Positions 47,498 to 58,030 of a stretch of 64,000 nt of DNA are shown piece after piece. A model generated the notes under the pieces. The model saw only the letters and a program-made list of their open reading frames with translations. It did not search any database and was not told where the DNA came from. A program made the translations under genes and the position numbers. The stretch is from Chloranthus sessilifolius (lineage: Eukaryota > Streptophyta > Magnoliopsida > Chloranthales > Chloranthaceae). Within the stretch, counting starts at the first letter, position 1. Every line of letters begins with the position of its first letter. The stretch spans positions 70,140,671 through 70,204,670 of the forward strand of contig CM037598.1 of the NCBI GenBank assembly GCA_021018995.1, in the 5' to 3' direction.

Positions 47498-47515
47498 TGG
47501 CACCGCTGTCAGGGA
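47498..47515 (+). other. tRNA-Asp-type primer site of the gypsy element
   Basis: TGGCACCGCTGTCAGGGA lies six bases after the LTR end and resembles the complement of tRNA-Asp with C-to-T or G-to-A changes. Confidence 0.8.
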
Positions 47516-47885
47516 TTTTGACTTTATTTCTTTATTTGATTTTTGTTTTAATATATTTTTTTATGTATCATAATACTAACTGTAGTTTGTGTGTGTTTTG
47601 TAGGTTTGAAGATCAAAAGCTCGAATACACCAAAGCTTGTCACGGGACGTTGTGAGAGGCTAAGGTACGTATTTTTGGTTTCCAAACAGTAGGCTAACTT
47701 TTTTTTTTTTTTTTTTTTTCCTTCTGTTTATGCCAAGGTTGAGATTGTAGTTTCCTTCTCTTCAGCGACTAGACCTTGTGCTTGAGAGGACGTGTTAACA
47801 TATTCACGCTAGCTCTCAGTCCTCTCAAAACGTCGTAAGTTTTGAACGTTCTAGTTGCCCCGCCCTGCCTCCGATTCAATTTAAT

Positions 47886-49239
47886 ATGACGGGAGAAGAA
47901 CAACTCGAGGCTAAGACGTTGAGGGAGTATTATACACCGTCCACTCTTACAACTCCCTCGTGCATACGATTACTCACAACAGTCGGTAATGAGAACTTCA
48001 AAATTAAGCTCAATCTGATTCAAATGCTTCCTAGCTTTCATGGGCTTAGTAACGAGGAAGCTTATGGCCATCTTACAACCTTTTTAGAAGTTCTGACTTT
48101 ATTTAAAATAAACATGTTGTCCATGTTGTCAGAAGAGGTTGCTCGTATGAGGCTCTTCTCGTTCTCATTAAAAGATAAGGCAAAGATGTGGTTGAATTCT
48201 TTGCCTAGGGATTCGATTACCAGTTGGGAACAGTTGCAAATAAAGTTCTTAGTCAAATATTTCCTGATCGGTAAGACGAACACCATTCGAAAAACCATAA
48301 CGTGATTCAAGCAAGATCTGGACGAATCCTTTCATGAGAGTTGGGAGCACTTAAACGAACTTCTGCGCAAGTATCCCTACCATGGGGTTCCGAACTATCA
48401 AATTGTGCAAGGCTTCTATGAAGGGTTGACTGAGTGAAACCCATAGATGATAGATGCTTCTTGTGGGGGGGATGTTTCTCACAAAGACTGCAGACGATGC
48501 TTGGGAATTGTTTGAGAACTTAAGTGAGAATTCGGTGCAATAAGCCGCCTCGAATAGGATTGATCCTGAGATTTCACGAGTTGTACCTCCTAAGCGAGGT
48601 ACATACGAGCTGAAGCCTACGACGGATATTTCTACCAAGGTTGAGGCCTTGGAAAAGAAATTTGAATCCATGTTGAGTGCAAAGTCGCACTCAATAGCTC
48701 CAGTAAGTGAGGTTTGTGGCATATGCCAAAGCCCAGCTCATGCTCCTCCCAATTGTCTGACCGCACCATTATACCCTGAGGCGGTGCAACAACATATAAA
48801 TGATGCAAATTCCTTCCAGAGGTCGGATCAAAATAATTTTGGAAACACTTACAATCCGAACTGGAGGAATCATTCGAATCTGGCTTGGAAAAGCAATGCG
48901 GATCATGGTACTTCTCAGCCTTTTAGGCCCACATTTAATTCGCAACCCCCGCAGTTCCAAGGCCAACAACAGTATAGACCTTGTTAAAACAACAATAACT
49001 TTGAAGAGACTATGTTGCAAGCAACACAAAGCTGGCAACAACAGTCTCAACAACAAACTCAGTTGCTCCATTCCCACACACAATCCATTGCTAAGCTGAA
49101 AACCCAACTTGGGCAACTAGCAATAGCTTTGAACAAAAGGGATGAGGGTCGGTTGCCATCTCAATCGGTAAATAATCCAAAAGGTCATGTCATGGTTGGG
49201 GAGACTTTGTCTTCCCCTAACCCGCCAATACCACAATGA
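47886..49239 (+). pseudogene. Gypsy gag, decayed
   Basis: The ATG at 47886 opens MTGEEQLEAKTLREYYTPST. The retrotransposon gag domain follows (MARLFSFSLKD-type block, KAKMWLNSLPRDSITSWEQL). After the TGA at 48303 the frame continues FKQDLDESFHESWEHLNELL, with more stops near 48435 and a frame change near 48470. The C-terminal part at 48600-48987 has the Athila-like block VCGICQSPAHAPPNC followed by NTYNPNWRNHSN. A last segment ends at 49239. Several stops sit where CGA or CAG codons are expected. Downstream at about 49268 is the GGCTTCTTGGGAGGCAACCC string common after gag-pol in Athila/Tat elements. Confidence 0.82.
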
Positions 49240-49473
49240 GCACATGAACCTTGTCGAGCTGCCGACATACCTGTAGGGCTTCTTGGGAGGCAACCCAAGC
49301 TCATTGTAAAATATTAGTTTAGGATTATATTGCTTTTAGTAGATTGAATTTGTTTTAAGTTTGTGCAGGTGTTCGTAGTATAGAATAAATATATAAAGAA
49401 AATAATAATAATAATAATAAATAAATAAATTAGAAGAATTTGGGGCAGAGAACTAAGTTCTCTACCAATTCTT

Positions 49474-49780
49474 CGACCGGTCAAAATGATTCGATCGGTC
49501 AAATTAATACAGATGGGAAGAACACAGAGATTTGTGGCTGGTCGAGCTTGGAACGACCGATCAAATGGAAAGCCAAGCTTCTGTTTTTTGCATTCTGACG
49601 AGTCAAAATAGTTCTGACCGGTCGAATGACAGGGAAACCACTTCAAAACTAAAGCGTGGCTGGAGAGATATAGTTTCTCCTAATTTTGTGACCGGTCGAA
49701 ACGATTTCTACTGGTCGGAATCTGTGCGCTTAGGGCTATATAAAGCCCTACGACCGGTTGAAATCCCATTTCGACCGGTC
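49474..49780 (+). promoter_or_regulatory. Internal promoter-like region with paired GACCGGTC sites
   Basis: Five pairs of GACCGGTC-type sites start at 49475/49493, 49536/49555, 49597/49616, 49690/49709 and 49752/49773. Within-pair spacing is 18-21 bp and pairs recur at 61, 61, 93 and 62 bp. A TATA box CTATATAAAG lies at 49736-49746 and the accessory ORF starts 250 bp downstream. The motif is the one in the LTR of the same element. Confidence 0.7.
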
Positions 49781-49997
49781 TTGCCCTAGCCTCCCTGCAT
49801 TCCCTTCTTCTTCCTTAAGCCAACGGAAACCCCTGTAACTTTGAAAATAGCTTGCATGCCACATTGCATTCCACGCATATCATTTTCATGCAAGAGTTGA
49901 CAGCTTGCTCTCAGTGTCCGCATTCGACGCTTTTCACGCTTCAAGGGTAGTCCCGAATTTTTCTTTTTCTTTTATTTGTGTGCGTTTAATTTAGGAA

Positions 49998-52301
49998 ATG
50001 GTTTCGAAATGCAACAAAGGCAAGGCACCCATGGTCGATGCCTCGCCTAAGAAGAAGGCACGAACCATTGTGCTGTCGAATCCTAATGTTGGTATCCGTA
50101 TCAACACAAGGTCGTTAGCTGTTGCATCACAGCCATCACCGGCTGTTCCCGAGACACAACCCTTACAGTGGGGGACCCCCAACCCGTTAATGATGAATCA
50201 CGAATTCTTCGTCGAACTCGAGTTTGACAGGAAATTCTTCAATCAGCTTCCCGAGGCCCAATTTGCATTGGCCTACTTTAGGTGAGCTGGCCTCGAGAGT
50301 TTGTTGATTCCATCAGCAACGGTGGTTTACTCTCGCCTTGTTTGCCTTTTCTATCAGAATCTTATATATAGCGTTGGCGAACATGAAAGGTTTTTAACTA
50401 AGATCAACATATTTAACCTTTCAATAGATAGAACAACATTAGTTACTGCTTTTGGTCTCCCTACTGTGTACCCTATGGGGAGTGGCCTGGTGACAGTCCA
50501 AAACTTCCCAGAATTTGCTGAATTGGTGAATGTCGTTTCTGGTAAACCACCAATTGGCCCCACTTATACGACACGAGCCACCCTTCGACCCGAACTTTTC
50601 TTTACGGACGTAGTGTTATATAAAACACTAAGCTCCATTACACATAAAACCCAACACCGTGGGGACCTTTTGAGAGTCCTTTACATCATCATCAAGGGCT
50701 AGTGGGTGTCATCGGTGCAGTTGGTTTTCTATGGGCTCCTCGATACCCTTAAGAAACTAGCTGCACCCCGCTCCCGTAAAAAGCCAATTCGACTCTCGTA
50801 CGGGTGAGACATCACACGCTTGTTACTTCAACAGGGGTACAAGATCAACCCGCAGGAGCCACCATTGACAAAATTGCCCAAGCTATATGATGCGGGACAA
50901 TGGAGAAAAGCCCGACCCACTGCTGTAGAGCAGGGTGCTATGGTTTCTGCTCCGGCCACGCTTTCAACTGAGACACCGGTTGTCTCCGCCTCTGACCTCG
51001 CTGGATCTGCTATTGGGGCTGCCAGCACCACCATCCCGGTCCCTTCCTATAACCAGCCTATACCTTTTACGCCCTCACCTTCACCACCACTTGGGACGGG
51101 GGAAACTTTAGACTCCCCTCCATCTCCTCGACCCCCATCTCTTTTCACTTGGGTTGAGACTGCATCCACTCACTCACCTACTATTGTACCTTCGGTCACC
51201 GTGCTTTTCACGGACCCTATTATCAAACCGGAGTGTGTACTCGTCCCATCCACTTTTATGACATATTTTGTACCCCCCACCATGTTCTTTTCGGACACCT
51301 TTGATATTGGTGTCGGTGGTTACAATGGCCTCTTAGATGAGGCCATTTATGGGAGCACTGCCCCGACCATGGGCTCATTTTTCCCAAGCACATCTCAGTC
51401 TACGGTGGAGTAGCACCTTCATGCTTTGGAGGTGGGGCAGCTTGAGATTCGAGTCGAGCTTGCCTCTGTGCAAGGTTTGTTGCATGAGGTGTTGGGGGGA
51501 ATTTCTTTATTATTGTCGAGGACGGGTCCAAGTGGGTCTTCCCATGATGATGGACCTGCACCTCCGCCTATCCCACCTTCCCCTACACCTCCTGTTGATG
51601 AACCCTTCACGGAGGAGGATTCATACATGGCCCCACCTGAGGCCCCTACTATGGAGCCTGTGACCCTACTCCTCCATCTTCATCGAGAGAGCTGGAAGCC
51701 AGCATTTCTCCTGAGCCTGTAGAGTTAGAGGAACCCAACTCCTCTTCCCCAATCATAGAGGGGAGATTATGCCAGAGATACCCGAGGATGTGACCTCTTC
51801 TGCATTGGTTGTATGCCGCAAGGGTCCACTCAACCTTGTGGTGACCGACTCCTTGACCTGGGCCATTGTGCCTTTTCAGGGTGCACCTACTCGGTCCCGA
51901 GTCGTGGTTGATGCAGCTTTTTTCCACGCATTCGGTGTGTATACTGATGCTCTTGAGGAAGAACTTCACCAATTCAACGATGCCTTGACAGCCGAGCGAT
52001 CCTTGACAGTTTCTCTTTGTGAGAATTGGTTTACAATGAAGGAGGACAATGATGCATTAAAGCTTAAATTAAATTATGAGGAGTACTACCGTATAGAAGA
52101 TGCCAAATCTTTTGTGGAGGGTGCCTTAAAGCATGCGGAGGCACGTTGACAATGGGAAAAAGAGTTGAATAACTTGCATAACCAACTATCTCCCATTGTC
52201 CTCGACTCTGATGATGATGACTTAGGTGGTTCTCATAAAAAGGGTGTCACCTTGCAGCCACCTCCTCCCTCTTCATTTGCGCCGACATGCGCAGGACGTT
52301 A
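49998..52301 (+). pseudogene. Accessory ORF (plant transposon-protein type), decayed
   Basis: One frame runs from ATG 49998 to 51722 through stops at 50283 (TGA), 50700 (TAG), 50805 (TGA) and 51411 (TAG), then shifts frame and continues 51769-52301. The N-terminus has a basic patch (SPKKKARTI). The middle resembles the putative plant transposon-protein domain found in many retroelement ORFs (YSRLVCLFYQNL, FGLPTVYP). A long Pro/Ser/Thr-rich linker follows. The C-terminal part is acidic and helical (LEEELHQFNDALTAERSL), a probable coiled coil. Enzymatic motifs are absent. It may be a structural or DNA-binding accessory protein, but function is unknown. Confidence 0.65.
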
Positions 52302-52840
52302 AGTGAAATTTTTTTTGGTGTACAGATTGATTTGATTTATCTTTTTGGAAGTGCCTTGTTGCTTATGTATATTGGTTGAATCTTTTGTGCAATAAGGAAA
52401 TAACACCACTTAGGTTTGGGGTGTTGCGCCCAACTGCGTGGTTCATGATCTTGAATGTCTTCTATCATATACTAAATAATTGTTTTGTATACCCTCAATA
52501 CCTTGTTTTAAAATCATAAAAAATTTATTTTGTCATAGTTTTCAAATTGTAATCAATAATGGATGCAAATTTTGATTTTTCAATACTCATGCCATGCTAA
52601 AACTACGGTAGTTAAGAATTGGTCCGAATTCCATGTTTAGGTCCGGAAATCAATGGGCTAGTTCGAATATGGAATTTTAGGATTCCAAAATCGACTAAAC
52701 CAATGAGCTTTAGAACCTTTCTGTCGTTCTGGATGAGTAATGAAAATTCGCAATATCCTTGAAATTTGTGCTTTAATGTCTTAATCTCATATGCTTAATC
52801 AGTCACAGAATATACCACTTTACTACTAATGTCTTAATCT
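52302..52840. other. Internal non-coding region of the gypsy element
   Basis: A GGTTTGGGGTG string at 52411-52421 resembles the polypurine tract at 59451-59464, so an internal or older 3' LTR boundary may lie here. TAATGTCTTAATCTCATATG is present twice (about 52771 and 52826). Confidence 0.4.
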
Positions 52841-53094
52841 CATATGTGAAATATGGCCATATTTCGTATCCTAATACCAACATTTGGCCATCCAATGAAG
52901 GCATTCTGATGGCTGTTATACAATTTTAGTGGTTTCAGATGTTCGTGACCGTTGGATCTTGCAAAGGCATAAAAGAGTATAATTAAGGATAATATGGGAG
53001 CATTGGGCCAGAGGCCAATAGAAACACCGAAATCCGTAAAAAGAATTGATTGGTCCAGCCACAAGTAAGAGAATGGATATGTCACATGTCAGGC

Positions 53095-53279
53095 TCAATC
53101 GAATGAAATTTAGAAATCAATCGATTGAGTTGAATGACAACTGTTTCCCTCATAAATTCGAATTTGAACTCAATTGATTGAGATTTAGATTTCAATCGAT
53201 TGAGATTTAAATTCAAATAAGTCCGCCAAAATTCAAATTTTAAATTCAATCGATTGAATCTTAGAATTCAATCGATTGA
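53095..53279. repeat. TCAATCGATTGA palindromes in 22-bp pairs
   Basis: Copies start at 53095 (one mismatch), 53117, 53170 (one mismatch), 53192, 53246 and 53268. All three pairs have exactly 22-bp spacing and pairs are 75 and 76 bp apart. Confidence 0.9.
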
Positions 53280-53650
53280 CCTATATATGGAAACTCTTTC
53301 ATCCGATCCCTATATAAACAGAGCAGTGTTTAGGGTTTGGGCATACTTCTTTTAAGGGCTTTCTTGGCCAACTTTCTTAGTTTTTTTCTTAGGTTTTTCT
53401 TTATTATTTTTAGTATTTAATTTTAATTTATGATAATTAGTTTGTAATTAGGAACCAAAGCTTTGTAAGGTTCCAGATCTTTTCCTAAAAGATTCAAATA
53501 TTTGATAAATTAAAAAAAGTGTTTGATAATTTTGGATATGTATCTTGTTTGCGGATCGAAGATGAATGGCTAAAACCATTCATTCAAGGAGGAAGTGACT
53601 TCTAGATAAGTAGTTAATTTATTTTCATTAAATCATTTTTTTTTATAAAT

Positions 53651-54030
53651 ATTGAATCGTACGATTTTCAGACTGTACGATTGGATCTTAATGTTGTGAT
53701 TTCAAATTTTGAGATACGCTATATTTTTTACATGATTCATATCGCATTATGCTGAGTCATAATTTTTAGATAGGGTACGCCGAATTAATAATCACATTCT
53801 TTTTAAATTATTTTGTTTATAGTAAAATGAGGGTTAATATTTGTATTCATTGTCATAATTATTGAATCGTACGACTTTCAGGCCGTACGATTGGATCTTA
53901 ATAGTGTAATTTCAAATTTTGAGATACGCTATACTTTTTACATGATTCATACCGCATTAGGCCGAGTCATAGTTTTTAGATAGGGTATGCCGGATCAATA
54001 ATCACATTCTTTTCGATTCATTTTTTTTAT
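53651..54030 (+). repeat. 210-bp direct repeat, nearly two copies
   Basis: Copies begin ATTGAATCGTACGA at 53651 and 53861 and run in parallel to about 54020. Most differences are C/T or G/A. Confidence 0.85.
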
Positions 54031-54383
54031 AATTAAATAATGACAAATAATTTGGCATGAAAATATGTGATTGATTGTTGGTAGAAAAATTACAAATCTA
54101 GGGTTAGTGGACTCTTTGATCATCTTTTCATCGTTGTTTGATTTTTTATTATTTTCCTTGCTTAAGCTTTGTTTAGATCTTTTTATTTTTATATGTGTAT
54201 AGTTGTTAATTTTTATCGTGACAAAGATCTCGCCTTTGGTACTTCCTTAGGTTCGTTTGACGCTTCTAAAAATTAATTAAATTTCACGCTTCCCTGTGGG
54301 TTCGACACCCTTGATTTCGTCGTGCTTTAATAGATCTTGTGTACTTGTAAGGGTACAATTTAAAACCGGTCAACCACCTTTAA

Positions 54384-55110
54384 CTTAGTGATGCTAGACC
54401 TTAGTTTGTTACTAATGAGATGCTATGTGCAGATATTTAGAATAGTGAGCCAAATAGAGCCGAAGTGTTAATCTTTGTCAAAATGAACTAAAAAAGTAAC
54501 AAGAACTACGATCGTGCGAAGAAACGATCCAATCGAATGAAGGACCAATCAATAAGCCAAGAGAGAGAAATATCAAATGAACGTAAATCTCGAACGAGTG
54601 AAAAAGAAAGAAAAAAAAGGAATCGTGATTCACGAACGTACGAAAGAAACTACGACTGACGAAACCAAAGTAAAATCTCAAACATTCGAAAGAGTAGAAA
54701 TAGTAGAGAAAGAAGGACAATTGTACACATGAAAGTGCGAAATGAAGCTCATGCTACTGATCACGTGAAGTCTACACCACCATACATAAAACTAGAAGAT
54801 CTCTTGAGAAATTTGACAACTTACGGATCTGAGATTGGCAAAAGAACCCAGAAGATCTCTGCTGCTAAATTCAAAGAGAAAAGTCCTACACACATCTACC
54901 ATCCAGAGTAAGGAAGAACTAGGATTAGAAGTATAGTTATTTTAGGAATCTTTTGTTTAGAAGTTTTTTTTTATTAGGACTTGAATAATATAAACTGACC
55001 CCTTATGATCTATAAATAAGAGGGCTCGACATAGGAATTCTTTATCGAAGGAATTCTCAGCATTAATTCGCGACTGAGGTTGGGTTTTCTTTCGATCAAA
55101 AGTAGAGTAG
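54384..55110 (+). repeat. LTR-like family A copy, left part
   Basis: It matches the minus-strand LTR at 1052-2511 in order: GATGCTAG-CCTTAGTTTG at the start, CGTGATTCACG palindrome at 54623, TATA box TATAAATAAG at 55011. It is interrupted at 55110 by a solo LTR. Confidence 0.65.
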
Positions 55111-57360
55111 TGTAACAACCCCAGATTTTCGGAATCGTACAAGCCATATGCCACGCACGTGTATGTGTGGTTCACAAGGAAACCTGAGTCAACATATACA
55201 GACAGTGTGTATATGTGTGTAACATATTATTTTTCCCTTCCTTTCACTATATAAGTGAAAGTGGAGAGATGTCTCTCCCCAACGTAACATAATTTAAACC
55301 TAAATAGAGAGGAGGAAAATAGAGAGAGAGAAAGGAGAGTCTTGTAGAGAAGAAAGGCTAAGGCCTTGTTGGACTGTAAACCGGCGGAAGACCTGGAGAG
55401 AAGGTTGGACCAGAAACGTAGAGATCTCTTCGAAGTAACAGGGATTCGAACGTTAGATCGAACCGATTACGAGATCCGCCGATTTAGGTAAGAGATAATG
55501 CTTGATAAGTGCTTAGGTATGTTTTAATGATAACCTACAATGTATTGGGCAATGGCCGATTAATTATATTTAAGATTTAAGGAAATAAGATAGATTTCTT
55601 GAAGAATCACGGAGCGAAGGTTTCCGCTCCTCGCTCGAGCGATCTAAACGTCTCACTCGAGCGAGGACAGAATATATATACCTGAGAATAAGTACGTTCT
55701 GGGCTCGCTCGAGCGAGACCCATATTGAAGGAATAAGCTCGCTCGAGCGAGGTATCACTTTAGGCTTCAGACACCTCGCTTTAACCACTCGAGCGAGGAT
55801 AAGAGGCCGCTCGAGCGAGGCTTGACAACCGCTCGAGCGAGGTTAAGAGGTCGCTCGAGCGAGGCTAAGCAACCGCTCGAGCGAGGTACCAAAACTAAAT
55901 TAAATTTCTTTTATGTATACAAATATACCTCATGTGAACTATGCGCTCCAGGAGTGCTAGTGACCACTGGTGACCATTCTAAGGCATGCCCTTTCGCATG
56001 AAATGTAGGTTGACGTGAGAGCAGTACGTGTCATCACTACGAGAGAGGACCACTGGGTTTTGCCTTGAGGTAGGGAACCTTATCGAAACATGTACATTGT
56101 TCAATTTCTCATATGTGTAGTACAGATCTAATTGCTAAACTAAGTATCTCATCATGTCACATAAATAGAGCGTGCGTGTGTAGACTTCAGAAAATGAAGC
56201 CAGAGGTCCCAAGGGGACGCAAGAACTATAAGATGAATACCTATATGATGCGATATATCAGTAGCATCCCAGGGGTGCAGATGAGAATCAGTGGGGAAAA
56301 AAAAGTAAGGTGATAAGGCCTAATATATTAAAAATTAGCACAATCACGATGAATAACTATATGTAAATCACACTTGATATTTTTGTTATTTAAGGTTTGT
56401 TTAGAGTACCCCACCGACGTGGCGGGATACCCACGACTGACTCGGCAGGATATCCGTGACCGGTACGGCGATTAATCCGTATACAGTAGCACATCCCAGG
56501 GATTTAGATTTAAGAGTAGACCCCGCCACCTATGAGAAAAGGGTTTGGGCAGTATTCCTAGGGAATACAAAATTGATAACTGTCTAGTTAGACGACGATG
56601 GTGGGAATTCCATCGGGGCTCGATGCTATACTGCTCGGGGACTATTTAAGTTAAAGAGTTAAGTTATTAGGCCGAATTCACAACTAAACGAGTAAGATGA
56701 GAAAGAACAAAACCATGCAAAGTAAGTAGTTGTATTCATCTTTTTCTTCAGTTATTCCGATTGTCCTTCCAGACAGTAACATCAGATAAACTGTATTTTT
56801 TTCTTTTACTGCACAACATATATGTTAGAATTAATCTATATGTTCTTTACGTTTCTCTACTGAGCTAGGATGTAGCTCACCCCCTTAGACTATACGTTGC
56901 AGGTCCAACACTCGCGACAACACAGGCTTCGAGAGACGTTGATCCAAAAGGTTCGGACTACGTGGCCGGAGAAGAGTTAGAACCTCCTCCTGAGGAATTC
57001 TTTTAGAAGTTCTTTACATTTTGAGTAGTGAGTAGAGAGTACTCGTGGCTTGGCATGTCAAGTCCTTTCTTTTAAATGTAATTAAATACTATACTTTCCT
57101 TTTGGCGAACCATCGAGGGTGATATGATTGTCATCAATGGTTCGGGACAGTTCCTCTGCTCATGAATTGGCATGAGACCAGAACTGTCTGTTGGTTGCTA
57201 GACTTTGTTGAAACACGGAGACTTAGTAGTTTAAAGCTTTGGTATTTTAAATTGTTAGCTTTTACTTGTTACTTGATGTTTCGCATAGATTTAAGGTGCA
57301 TGACCTCGAGGGTCGTGCTGATGGCACTGATTTCGGAGTGACGAAATTTGGGTTGTCACA
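55111..57360 (+). mobile_element. Solo LTR of a Ty3/gypsy chromovirus-like element
   Basis: It is 2250 bp long, starts TGTAACAACCC and ends GGGTTGTCACA, which are inverted with one mismatch. It is flanked by identical AGTAGAGTAG (55101-55110, 57361-57370). The ends match the TGTAACAC-type LTRs of Tekay-like elements. A TATA box CTATATAAG lies near 55248. No internal coding domain is seen. The 10-bp flank repeat is longer than the usual 5 bp; a MULE is the alternative. Confidence 0.6.
55631..55887. repeat. CTCGCTCGAGCGAG palindrome array with 22-bp period
   Basis: CTCGAG centres start at 55634, 55656, 55708, 55742, 55788, 55810, 55832, 55854 and 55876. The last five are exactly 22 bp apart, as are the first two. 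The best copies extend to CGCTCGAGCGAG. Confidence 0.92.
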
Positions 57361-58030
57361 AGTAGAGTAGTTTAGATATCCAAGGTTTCTCGAGAACAAT
57401 TGACAACTGTAATTGGAAGCAGGAAGATTAGAGTAGAGCATCTGTAGTTTCTCAGAAGCAATTGACGCCTGCGACTGAGGGATGAAAGATTTTTTATTGC
57501 TTTCTAGTTTAGATTTATTTTCATGCATTTTCACTACTTTGTAAATATCTAAAAGTTTTTTATTGGAATTGATGACTCAAATTGAGAATTTGCAGATTAG
57601 TGTAACGGTTTTACTTTTCTATCTTCAGTTTTCTTGAGTTTGATTGATGCCCAAATTTCAGGAAGATTATTGATTAGTATAAATCTGTGTTAAGGAATTC
57701 TGATTTTTGATTAACGCCCAAATTTTAGAGGACTGAGATACGGTGTAATGATATTTTATTTTGTAAAAATCTGAGATCTGAAGGATTGTGATTGACGACC
57801 ATAATCTGAAAGGAGGAGGTTTATATTTAATTTCTGCAATTAGTTTAAACCACCCATTCTTTCATTTATATTTCTCCAGTAGTTTAGGTTCTTAAAAGAT
57901 AAATAAAAGTTTTAAAAGAATGAACATATAAAAAAAATCACCTTCCTCGTGGGAATGATCCTATACTAGTGCAACAATTTCTATTGTGCGCTTACAATAG
58001 GTTAAGACATAGTACGATAATAGAAGCCCG
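57361..58030 (+). repeat. LTR-like family A copy, right part
   Basis: It continues the family A match after the solo LTR: blocks TTTTCTTGAGTTTGATTGA, TAGTTTAGGTTCTTAAAAGAT and TCGTGGGAATGATCCTA correspond to the reverse of 1140-1480. It ends near GCGCTTACAATAGGTTAAG. Confidence 0.6.

Larger units (their letters stand above)
52841..54366 (+). repeat. LTR-like segment (family C)
   Basis: It has an LTR layout: palindromes (53095-53279), TATA box TATATAAACA at 53311, a U5 with GGTTCGACACCCTTG and TGTACTTGTAAGGGTAC, and an ACCGGTCA end at about 54366. No primer site follows. The left boundary is approximate. Confidence 0.5.

Noticed and set aside
53095-55887. Regularly spaced short repeats reminiscent of a CRISPR array
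   Set aside because: The DNA is a plant nuclear genome, the repeats are 8-14 bp palindromes with about 10-bp gaps, and they sit inside LTRs.
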